This document shows positions 40,047-47,314 of a DNA stretch of 64,000 bases, one piece after another; the first letter of the stretch is position 1, and the number at the start of each line of letters is the position of its first letter. Made by a program: the position numbers and the translations under genes. The stretch is from an uncultured bacterium. GTDB lineage: Bacteria; Desulfobacterota_D; UBA1144. The DNA lies in NCBI GenBank assembly GCA_913050325.1, contig CAJWZP010000004.1:62001-126000 (forward strand), read 5' to 3'. The notes beneath the pieces are model-generated. The model was not told the DNA's origin and searched no databases. It was given only the letters and a program-made list of their open reading frames with translations.

Positions 40047-40753
40047 TGAAAAGATTCTTTTATAATGGAATTTTGATTGAAAATGAAATCATAGAATTAG
40101 ATAAAGAATTATATCATCACATTATAAGAGTCTTAAAGATGAAGAAAAATGACAATCTTTATCTATTTGATATCAAAGAAAATGAATATTTCTGTAATAT
40201 CCAAAAAATATATAAAGAAAACGCTGAAATAAAAGTAATGTATAAAAATAAGAAAAAATCTGATTTGAAAATAAAAATAAATGTTTATCAATGTTTGCCT
40301 AAGGGAAATCAGATTGATGATATTATAGAAAAGAATGTTGAACTCAATGTTGTAACTTTTACTCCTGTAATTTCTGAAAGAACAATTAAAAAATCAATAA
40401 ATATAAAATCAAGATGGTTAGAAATAATAAAAAATTCTTCCGAACAGTGTGGAAGAAATGATTTGATGCAAATAAGAGAGCCTATTTATTTTAAAGATAT
40501 TTTTAATGAAAATTTAATTGGTAAAAATATTATTTTTTATGAGAATTCAAAAGATTTATTAACTCTGAATGAAATTAAATCTAATAATATTTTTAATTTA
40601 ATTATTGGTCCTGAAGGTGGATTTAGTGAGAACGAAATAAAAATTGCTGAAAAAAATCATTTTGAATCATTTTCTTTGGGAAATAATATATTAAGATGTC
40701 ATACAGCAAATATACTCGCCGTTGGCATTATTTCACTTTTTAGTTCTCAGTAG
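40046..40753 (+). CDS. rsmE: 16S rRNA m3U1498 methyltransferase RsmE
   Basis: SPOUT-family methyltransferase, 235 aa. The SAM-binding C-terminus has IGPEGGFSENEIK and LGNNILRCHTANILA, the RsmE signature. The start is GTG, overlapping the TAG stop of the previous gene. The 3' end overlaps the convergent cytochrome gene by 21 bases. Confidence 0.93.
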   Translation: MKRFFYNGILIENEIIELDKELYHHIIRVLKMKKNDNLYLFDIKENEYFCNIQKIYKENAEIKVMYKNKKKSDLKIKINVYQCLPKGNQIDDIIEKNVELNVVTFTPVISERTIKKSINIKSRWLEIIKNSSEQCGRNDLMQIREPIYFKDIFNENLIGKNIIFYENSKDLLTLNEIKSNNIFNLIIGPEGGFSENEIKIAEKNHFESFSLGNNILRCHTANILAVGIISLFSSQ

Positions 40754-41989
40754 GCCCTTCTTTAAAATAATATATATAATCACAAAACTAATAAATAAGA
40801 AAGACAAAAATACTATAATTCTAGGACTTAAAAATTGATTTATATTTTTGTTAAAAATCAGAGTCAGCTTCTTTCCTTGATTTACATCCTTTAAACTATA
40901 AGTCATGTAAGATTCTTTACTAAGTTCATCAATTTGAGACATTTTTTTTGTAAATTCTAAGTCTTTTATTTTTAATTTAATTTTACTCTCAGGGACTATT
41001 ATTGTTAGTAAATCAATTTTATTTATAAAGTTTTTCTCTAATTTAGTATTAAAAAAATCCATAGGCTTATTATAAGTAAAAACTATTCTTCGTGGGCCAG
41101 GTGGTAAAGGTATTGATTCAATGATCTTATCATCCTCAACCAATAAAGTATCTTGACTTCTATGTGGAAATGCCAAGTTTTCGATGTTTTTAAATTTTGA
41201 AAATTGAATTATTTTTCTAGCTTGTTCCAACCTACTGTTATAACCAATATATATTTCTTTAGAGATATTAATCACATTATAAATTTCAGCAAAAAGTAAA
41301 TTATCGCTATCCTCATCATAACTAACAACTAAGTGTGCGGAAGAAATTTTTATTGATTTTTTATCCTGAGATGCATCATAAACTGTTAAATCAATATCTT
41401 TATTCATTTCATCAGGCATATAATAGAATTTATCCGTTGAATATTCTATACCGTCATGAAAAATTTTAACTCTATATGCAATGTTTCCTTTTAAATCTTT
41501 AATATTAAAAAAGCCATCTTTTGTTTTTACTAAATCTGACTTTAAAACTTTATCAGCCATTACAGACTCAATATTAACTTCATATTCTTTATTTAAATCA
41601 TTTGAAAAATTATTTATTTTTCCCTTCAAGCTTACGGTGGATTCTTTTGAAATATTTTTCTTTAGTGATTTTAAATAGGAAATAATTTTCAATGATTCGG
41701 AAGTACTAACATTCATATTTGGCATTGGAGGATATCCTTGATTATAAGGTTTTTTTCCATATTTTTCGTAAATATTTTCTGGATTGTTTATCCACTTAAT
41801 TAAGTCACTTTTAGAATATCTGTCTGATACGTTCCATAAGTCTGGACCAACAAATCTACCTCTTCCAACAACATGACAGGTAATACATTTTTTTTGTACA
41901 AACAATTTCTCACCTTCTGATTGATTTGAAAAAGAATTATTAATCAAACAAAATATTAGTATTAAAATTAAAAATGACAATCTAATCAT
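40733..41989 (-). CDS. Membrane-anchored c-type cytochrome at the end of the ccm cluster
   Basis: 418 aa from the ATG at 41989. Order: N-terminal signal or anchor helix (IRLSFLILILIFCLINNSF), class I-like heme domain with CITCH at residues 35-39 and a likely Met ligand in YPPMPNM, a beta-rich middle region of unknown function (about 110-380), and a C-terminal transmembrane helix followed by a basic tail. The soluble part should face the periplasm. The start lies within the stop codon region of the tiny upstream gene, which overlaps ccmF. It occupies the position where ccmG and ccmH are often found. Function unknown; electron delivery to CcmF or an apocytochrome-handling role are possibilities. 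Confidence 0.75.
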   Translation of the reverse strand: MIRLSFLILILIFCLINNSFSNQSEGEKLFVQKKCITCHVVGRGRFVGPDLWNVSDRYSKSDLIKWINNPENIYEKYGKKPYNQGYPPMPNMNVSTSESLKIISYLKSLKKNISKESTVSLKGKINNFSNDLNKEYEVNIESVMADKVLKSDLVKTKDGFFNIKDLKGNIAYRVKIFHDGIEYSTDKFYYMPDEMNKDIDLTVYDASQDKKSIKISSAHLVVSYDEDSDNLLFAEIYNVINISKEIYIGYNSRLEQARKIIQFSKFKNIENLAFPHRSQDTLLVEDDKIIESIPLPPGPRRIVFTYNKPMDFFNTKLEKNFINKIDLLTIIVPESKIKLKIKDLEFTKKMSQIDELSKESYMTYSLKDVNQGKKLTLIFNKNINQFLSPRIIVFLSFLFISFVIIYIILKKGLLRTKK

Positions 41990-42101
41990 TATCAGAGTTC
42001 CAGTCAAAATTATTTAGTTTTTTCTTATTATTAAAAATAGGTATTAATACAAAAATAGAACAAATTAATAGAACAAGTAGTGGCAAAATAACTTCAAGCA
42101 T
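41982..42101 (-). CDS. 39-aa membrane protein between ccmF and the cytochrome gene
   Basis: MLEVILPLLVLLICSIFVLI forms one hydrophobic helix, followed by PIFNNKKK and a polar tail. The ATG at 42101 overlaps the ccmF stop by 8 bases, and its stop overlaps the cytochrome ATG by 8 bases, so translation of the three is probably chained. The layout (short helix then basic stretch) resembles the first part of CcmI, but it is too short to assign. The tight overlaps and clean reading frame are the main evidence that it is real. Confidence 0.6.
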   Translation of the reverse strand: MLEVILPLLVLLICSIFVLIPIFNNKKKLNNFDWNSDND

Positions 42102-43995
42102 TCTTGACTCTCCTAAAGATTAACAAAAAACCTCCAACAATAGATATGAGACAGCCCAACCACAAAAAAGAAACAAGAGGATTTATATACAATTTTAAAT
42201 TTAATTGATTATCAGAATTTTTATCAATTAAAATAAGATAATAGTCCATAAGAAAAGAAGAATAAATTGCAACTTCTGTTTCTTTATTAATTTCTCTATT
42301 ACCTTCATATTTATATAAATTTTGTTCTGGTTTAAGTAAGAATTCATCATTTTTTGTTTTTATTAATAAATTTGCACCTAAAATCTCTTTGGCGTCAGTT
42401 TCCTTTTCATAAATATTCAATAATTTTAAAGATAAATTATTCACTGTTATCTTTTCACCTTTTGATATAGTTAAATCAAACTTATTTTCAAAATTAGATG
42501 AAAAAGAAACACCCATAATCATAATTACAACACCTGTGTGAACAAGAAATGAACAATATCTTCTAAATTTAATTTTGAAAGAATTTTGAATTTTAATATC
42601 AGATATGAATTCTTTAAAGATTGACAATAAAACAAGAAGAGAAATAAAAAAAACTAAAAAAACATTCAATGAATTAAAATATAAATAAATAATGCTAGAA
42701 ATTCCCAGAGCCATTAGAAAAGGAACTCTCAGATATTTAAAAATCAGGTCAATTCTTCCTCTTTTCCATGGCAAAAAAGGTGCCATAGACATTAAAAGTA
42801 AAAGTAATAATACATTTGGAAAATTAACTAAATCATAGAAACTAGGACCAACTAAAATTCTTTTACCAGTAAAAAATTCTGAGATTATTGGAAATGTAGT
42901 TCCTAAAAAAACGGTGACAGTTATAACTAAAAAAAGAATATTATTCAAAACAAAAAAATTCTCTTTTGATGACAAAGATTTAATTTCTTCATCAGAACCA
43001 ATATATATTCTGTTTTTATAATATAAGTATCCGGATATAAAAAGTATTGTAATAATAAAAATCAGAAAATAATCCCCTATGCTTGATTGTGCAAATGAAT
43101 GGACCGAAGATATCAGTCCACTTCTTGTTATAAAGGTTCCAAAAATTGAAAGGAAGAAAGATAAAAAAATTAATAATAAATTCCATTTTCTCAAAACATT
43201 TTTAGACTCCTGTGCATATGATGAATGTAAAAAAGCAGTTAATAAAAGCCAAGGCATTAAAGCTACATTTTCTACAGGGTCCCATGCCCAGTAGCCACCC
43301 CACCCCAGCTCTAAATAAGCCCATCTGGAACCTAAAAGTAGGCCAATAGATAAAAAAGTCCAGGAAAAATAAACCCACTTTTTAGATAAAGTTATCCACT
43401 GATTTGATTTATCTTTAGAAAATATGGATGCCATACCAAAACAAAAAGGAACTGTTATTCCAATATAACCAATATAAAGAGATAGAGGATGTATGGACAT
43501 ATAAATATTCTGAAGAATTGGATTTAACCCTCTACCATTATTAAAATTTACATCTGTGGTTTCAAAAGGATTTTCAATAAAAGAAATTAAAAAAATAAAA
43601 AATAAAATCGTAAATGTACCTATTATTCTGGAAGTAGGAAGAAGTTTATTATATGAATTTTTTTTTGATATGTATATATAAATTGATAAAATCCAAGTCC
43701 ATAATAATAAAGATCCTGCCTGTCCAGCCCATAACGAAGTTGCAGAATATAAAGGTTCAAGATCATTACTTACATTTTTAACAACATACAAATTTGAATA
43801 ATCTTTGGTGATTAATAGGTATTCAAGCAAGATAATGCTAATACTTAATAAAATAGTGGTTACTAATAAAGATCTTCTACCAAGTTCAACAAAAAGATCA
43901 TTTTTTTTTACAAATGCAATCCAATAAAAAATAAACGATATTAGAATGAACAAGAAAGATATAAATAATACATTGTCTCCTAATAAATTTATCAA
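42094..43995 (-). CDS. ccmF: Cytochrome c heme lyase subunit CcmF
   Basis: Large integral membrane protein of cytochrome c maturation System I, 633 aa, close to the 647 aa of E. coli. The tryptophan-rich heme-handling motif WGGYWAWDPVENVALMPW, the conserved LYIGYIGITVPF region and many transmembrane helices are present. It catalyses heme attachment to the apocytochrome CXXCH, normally with CcmH. It overlaps ccmE by 4 bases. Confidence 0.96.
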   Translation of the reverse strand: MINLLGDNVLFISFLFILISFIFYWIAFVKKNDLFVELGRRSLLVTTILLSISIILLEYLLITKDYSNLYVVKNVSNDLEPLYSATSLWAGQAGSLLLWTWILSIYIYISKKNSYNKLLPTSRIIGTFTILFFIFLISFIENPFETTDVNFNNGRGLNPILQNIYMSIHPLSLYIGYIGITVPFCFGMASIFSKDKSNQWITLSKKWVYFSWTFLSIGLLLGSRWAYLELGWGGYWAWDPVENVALMPWLLLTAFLHSSYAQESKNVLRKWNLLLIFLSFFLSIFGTFITRSGLISSVHSFAQSSIGDYFLIFIITILFISGYLYYKNRIYIGSDEEIKSLSSKENFFVLNNILFLVITVTVFLGTTFPIISEFFTGKRILVGPSFYDLVNFPNVLLLLLLMSMAPFLPWKRGRIDLIFKYLRVPFLMALGISSIIYLYFNSLNVFLVFFISLLVLLSIFKEFISDIKIQNSFKIKFRRYCSFLVHTGVVIMIMGVSFSSNFENKFDLTISKGEKITVNNLSLKLLNIYEKETDAKEILGANLLIKTKNDEFLLKPEQNLYKYEGNREINKETEVAIYSSFLMDYYLILIDKNSDNQLNLKLYINPLVSFLWLGCLISIVGGFLLIFRRVKNA

Positions 43996-44396
43996 ATTGA
44001 CTCCTTGTCATATTTTTCATCTTCATATTTAGTAGGACATTTTGCGAATAATTTGTCCGCATTAAAGACTGAACCCCTTAAGTCTCCTTCCACAACAGCC
44101 TCCACACCATCTTTGAAAATATCTGGAATCACTCCTTTATATTTTACTAGTAAACTTTTACCTGAATCTTCAATTACAAATTCGATTGAACCATCCGAAT
44201 TTTTTAATATCGATCCAGCTTTAACTATTCCTAGGACTCTTAATTGCTTATACCTGGGTCTTTTATCTTTTTCTGAGAGAACTTCGTTAACTGTTAGATA
44301 ATAAACTAAAGATGAATCTACAGCTTTAAAAATTAAAAAAGAAAAAAAAGCAATTATGAAAATAGCTACAATTTTAAGTTTTGTTTTCGGTCTCAT
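43992..44396 (-). CDS. ccmE: Heme chaperone CcmE, cysteine (CXXXY) variant
   Basis: Periplasmic membrane-anchored heme chaperone, 134 aa. The N-terminal transmembrane helix (about 8-24) precedes an OB-fold. In classic CcmE the heme is bound covalently to His in a HXXXY motif (LAKHDENY). Here the motif is FAKCPTKYEDE, with Cys120 and Tyr124, that is CXXXY. This variant is known from archaea and Desulfovibrio, whose Ccm systems also lack CcmG and CcmH. Confidence 0.94.
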   Translation of the reverse strand: MRPKTKLKIVAIFIIAFFSFLIFKAVDSSLVYYLTVNEVLSEKDKRPRYKQLRVLGIVKAGSILKNSDGSIEFVIEDSGKSLLVKYKGVIPDIFKDGVEAVVEGDLRGSVFNADKLFAKCPTKYEDEKYDKESI

Positions 44397-44403
44397 GAAA
44401 GGT

Positions 44404-44523
44404 CTACTTATCCTTTTGTTTATTTATTTTACTATTAATGTAAAAAATATAGGCAAAAATTAAAAACCAACACGCAATTTGGGAGTAAAACAAGTATTTG
44501 AGCGAATCAATGACAACAACCAT
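44404..44523 (-). CDS. ccmD: CcmD-like small membrane protein
   Basis: 39-aa protein, found by reading the gap between ccmC and ccmE on the minus strand. It begins MVVVIDSLKYLFYSQ, has one transmembrane helix (IACWFLIFAYIFYIN) and ends in a basic tail SKINKQKDK. This is the architecture and position of CcmD, which helps CcmC release heme-loaded CcmE. Starts at ATG 44523, 20 bases after ccmC, and ends 7 bases before ccmE. Confidence 0.83.
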   Translation of the reverse strand: MVVVIDSLKYLFYSQIACWFLIFAYIFYINSKINKQKDK

Positions 44524-44543
44524 CTTAATATTTTAACTATCAT

Positions 44544-45167
44544 TCAATATTTATCTAGTTTTAATCTGAGATCTAATATTACTAAATATAACAAATAAAA
44601 GGCAAATAAAGTGATTAATAAGGTGTCCATCATTTTATCAGATATACCTCCACCCTCTCCTCCGAAAACAACTGGGGATATACCTCGCATCACACGAACC
44701 GATATATAAACAATTGGTAAATCGATAAAACTAATTATCGCAAAAACAGCAGCATATTTTGGTGTATTTGATTTAATTGAGAACTTATAAAAAAATAAGT
44801 AACTTCCATATAAAACCAATAAAACAAAGGTTGTAGTCAACTGAGGATCCCATGTCCACCATGTTCCCCAAACAGGTTTTGCCCAAAACATTCCCGAAAC
44901 TATTGTTAAAAAAGTAAAAAGGACACCAATTTCAGCATGACAGTAAGCTTTATGTGAAAAGTTTATATTTGAAGTTAGTAAAAATCTAACTGAATAATAA
45001 AGATTTACAGAAAATGCAAAAGTAAAAACAAGAACATATCCCATGTGAAAGTAAAAAATTCTCTGTATATCTCCCATTATCCTTTCAGTCGGAGCATATA
45101 AATAATTCATATATATCGCAACAGGCATTGTTATAAATAATAAAAAATAAATTAATTTTTGATACAT
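44544..45167 (-). CDS. ccmC: Heme exporter/transferase CcmC
   Basis: Inner-membrane protein that loads heme onto CcmE, 207 aa, about six transmembrane helices. The tryptophan-rich motif VWGTWWTWDPQLT and the IFYFHMG segment with a heme-ligand histidine are intact. It lies 4 bases after ccmB. Confidence 0.95.
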   Translation of the reverse strand: MYQKLIYFLLFITMPVAIYMNYLYAPTERIMGDIQRIFYFHMGYVLVFTFAFSVNLYYSVRFLLTSNINFSHKAYCHAEIGVLFTFLTIVSGMFWAKPVWGTWWTWDPQLTTTFVLLVLYGSYLFFYKFSIKSNTPKYAAVFAIISFIDLPIVYISVRVMRGISPVVFGGEGGGISDKMMDTLLITLFAFYLLYLVILDLRLKLDKY

Positions 45168-45171
45168 AAAT

Positions 45172-45828
45172 TTACCTTCTTACAGCATAACTAAATAAAA
45201 TTGGACAAATTACAAACATAAGTATATCGAAAGCTAATAATACTTGAAAATTGAAAGAATTAATAAGATCTTCATATGAAACTAAAAAAAGATTATCCAA
45301 AGAATTAAAAGAAAGAAAAAGAAAAGGTAGAACTAATGGATAAATAGAAATAAACATAAATTGTCCTTCAGACTTAATCCTTTCTAGCATTAAAGAAAAT
45401 GTTGTTAATAGACATGCAAGACCAATTGCATAAACTAATGTAAACAAAATAAAACTTGTAGATATATCAATTTTATAATTTTGAGAAAATAGATTATAAA
45501 ACAATACAAGGAGTATCGCCTGTAATAAATAAATAAAAATATTAAATAGTATCTTTGACATACAAAAAACGGATAAATCGATAGGGAGATTATAAGCAAC
45601 AAGTTCTTGATTATTTGATGATTCACTTCTAGCAATTCTTTGACTTAATATCATATTAGTAATTAATAAAGTCATAAAATAGGAAAATAGAATATAATCA
45701 CTTTCAAGAAAAGATGTAAAAATTAAACTAAAAGTAGATAGAAGTATTAAAGTGTAAAAGAAATTAATTTTTTCATTGAATTCTATTGAAAAATCTTTAC
45801 TTAAAAAAATTATGATTATTCTAAACAT
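45172..45828 (-). CDS. ccmB: Heme ABC exporter membrane subunit CcmB
   Basis: 218-aa protein with about six transmembrane helices. The early KDFSIEFNEK and conserved YNLPIDLSVFCMSKI, comparable to the CcmB core, and its position between ccmA and ccmC identify it. It partners CcmA in the CcmABCD complex that releases heme-CcmE. The start overlaps ccmA by 8 bases. Confidence 0.86.
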   Translation of the reverse strand: MFRIIIIFLSKDFSIEFNEKINFFYTLILLSTFSLIFTSFLESDYILFSYFMTLLITNMILSQRIARSESSNNQELVAYNLPIDLSVFCMSKILFNIFIYLLQAILLVLFYNLFSQNYKIDISTSFILFTLVYAIGLACLLTTFSLMLERIKSEGQFMFISIYPLVLPFLFLSFNSLDNLFLVSYEDLINSFNFQVLLAFDILMFVICPILFSYAVRR

Positions 45829-46447
45829 TTTTCAAGTCAACCTTTCTGTTAATTTCAAATTGATAACTTCTTATTGAATTATCCGAAAATATAATCGTTG
45901 AGTCTCTGTTATTATTTATTTTTTTAATATAATTCTGAATTATTTCTTGTGTAGAGTCATCAATAAAGTTAAAAGGTTCATCAAATATTAAAACCTTAGG
46001 AGAAATTGAGATGGCAAAAAATAGCTGGCCTTTTTTCCTTTGACCATCCGATAAGTTTGTAATATTTTCATTTAAAATTTTTTTTAGATTTAAGAGGTTC
46101 ATCAAATCATCATCAAAATTTATATTATTTTGATAAATTTTAGAAAAAAATTCTAAATTTTTTCTTAGAGATAAATCATTATAAAATGATGGAACGGAGG
46201 GTAAAAACAATACATCCTTGTAAAAATCATTTTCTATATTTTGAATTTCTTTATTATTAAAATTTACTGTTCCACTGTAATCCTTGTCTAGGCCAGATAA
46301 AATTTTCAAAAGTGTAGTCTTTCCTGATCCATTTTGGCCACAAACTTGGAAAATAGATTTTTTCCTAATTTTTAATTCAAGATTTTCAAAAACTTTTTTA
46401 TTTAAATAAGATTTAGATAATTTATTACATTCAAACAGTTCATCCAT
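45821..46447 (-). CDS. ccmA: Heme ABC exporter ATPase CcmA
   Basis: ABC ATPase of the CcmABCD complex, 208 aa. Walker A CGQNGSGKTT, signature LSDGQRKK (Asp in place of the second Gly), Walker B VLIFDEPFNFID. It heads the ccm operon and is divergent from the glyoxalase gene. TAAAGT lies 6 bases upstream of the ATG at 46447, with no Shine-Dalgarno site; a second ATG at 46443 is out of frame. Confidence 0.92.
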   Translation of the reverse strand: MDELFECNKLSKSYLNKKVFENLELKIRKKSIFQVCGQNGSGKTTLLKILSGLDKDYSGTVNFNNKEIQNIENDFYKDVLFLPSVPSFYNDLSLRKNLEFFSKIYQNNINFDDDLMNLLNLKKILNENITNLSDGQRKKGQLFFAISISPKVLIFDEPFNFIDDSTQEIIQNYIKKINNNRDSTIIFSDNSIRSYQFEINRKVDLKNV

Positions 46448-46453
46448 TCTATA

Positions 46454-46459
46454 ACTTTA
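46454..46459 (-). promoter_or_regulatory. -10-like element, leaderless start of ccmA
   Basis: TAAAGT followed by 6 bases (TATAGA) and the ccmA ATG at 46447. The hexamer keeps the key TA...T positions only, so support is weaker than for the perfect TATAAT cases. Confidence 0.35.
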
Positions 46460-46478
46460 CTTCATACATCCAATAAAT

Positions 46479-46484
46479 TAAAAT
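46479..46484 (+). promoter_or_regulatory. -10 element, leaderless start of the glyoxalase gene
   Basis: TAAAAT followed by 6 bases (TTCTAA) and the ATG at 46491. No Shine-Dalgarno site is seen. It shares the 43-base divergent gap with the ccmA element. Confidence 0.42.
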
Positions 46485-46490
46485 TTCTAA

Positions 46491-46871
46491 ATGAAGTATT
46501 TACATACAATGATTAGAGTTGGTAATTTAGATAAATCTATTGAATTTTATACAGAGTTACTAGGTATGAAATTAATAAAAAAAAAGGATTATCCGCATGG
46601 GGAGTTTACTTTAGCATTTCTGAGTTTTGATGAAAATGATAAAGAGCCCTTCTTAGAACTAACTTATAACTGGGGTATAAGTAATTATGAAATTGGTAAG
46701 GGTTTTGGGCACATCGCATTGGGAGTAGAGAATATTTTTGCAATATGCGATGAAATTAAAACGAAAGGTGGTAAAATTACTAGAGAGCCAGGTCCTATGA
46801 AAGGAAGTACTTCAATACTTGCATTTGTGGAAGATCCAGATGGTTATAAAGTTGAATTGTTACAGAGATGA
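46491..46871 (+). CDS. gloA: Lactoylglutathione lyase (glyoxalase I)
   Basis: VOC-fold enzyme of 126 aa that converts the methylglyoxal-glutathione hemithioacetal to lactoylglutathione. The family start LHTMIRVGNLDKSIEFYTELLG supplies a metal-ligand His, followed by FLELTYNWG (Glu), GFGHIALGVEN (His) and a C-terminal DPDGYKVELLQR (Glu). All four metal ligands are visible. It overlaps the PTPS gene by 4 bases. Confidence 0.93.
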   Translation: MKYLHTMIRVGNLDKSIEFYTELLGMKLIKKKDYPHGEFTLAFLSFDENDKEPFLELTYNWGISNYEIGKGFGHIALGVENIFAICDEIKTKGGKITREPGPMKGSTSILAFVEDPDGYKVELLQR

Positions 46872-47272
46872 TATCAGTTACTAGAAAATCACATTTTAAT
46901 GCGGCACATCGACTTCACAATGATGATTGGAGTGAAGAGAAAAATGCTGAATTTTACGGATTATGTAATAATAAAAATTATCACGGGCATAACTACGATT
47001 TAGAAGTTACCGTTACAGGTGAAATAGATAAGGAATCTGGATATTTAATTGATATGAAATATTTAAGCGGGATTATTGAAAAAAAAGTTTGTGATAGATT
47101 CGATCATAAAAACCTAAACTTAGATACAGAAGAATTTAAGAATCTTATTCCTACTGCTGAGAACATTGCAGTCGTAATTTGGAATATTTTAAGGGATGAA
47201 ATAAATCCTGACTTTAGTATTTCCATTAAACTATATGAAACACAAAGAAATATAGTTGAATACTCTGGATAA
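46868..47272 (+). CDS. 6-pyruvoyl-tetrahydropterin synthase / QueD family
   Basis: 134-aa T-fold enzyme acting on dihydroneopterin triphosphate. Zinc ligands His14 (FNAAHRLHN), His39 and His41 (YHGHNY); catalytic Cys33 in CNNKNYHGH; DHKNLN and PTAENIA complete the active site. The CNNxNxHGHNY form is closer to eukaryote-type PTPS than to the QueD form with shorter spacing, so tetrahydropterin or queuosine synthesis are both possible. It sits directly before a photolyase-type gene, which may hint at antenna or pterin supply (inference). Confidence 0.88.
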   Translation: MISVTRKSHFNAAHRLHNDDWSEEKNAEFYGLCNNKNYHGHNYDLEVTVTGEIDKESGYLIDMKYLSGIIEKKVCDRFDHKNLNLDTEEFKNLIPTAENIAVVIWNILRDEINPDFSISIKLYETQRNIVEYSG

Positions 47273-47302
47273 AACTTTTAGAGATTTATTACAAATTTTC
47301 CG

Positions 47303-47308
47303 TATATT
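47303..47308 (+). promoter_or_regulatory. -10 element, leaderless start of the COG3046 photolyase gene
   Basis: TATATT followed by 6 bases (AAATTT) and the ATG at 47315. No Shine-Dalgarno site precedes the gene, so it may have its own leaderless transcript despite lying 42 bases after the PTPS gene. Confidence 0.42.
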
Positions 47309-47314
47309 AAATTT

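Noticed and set aside
40046-40048. ATG search for rsmE downstream of GTG
   Set aside because: GTG at the overlap with the previous stop gives the expected N-terminus (KRFFYNG); later ATGs would truncate it.
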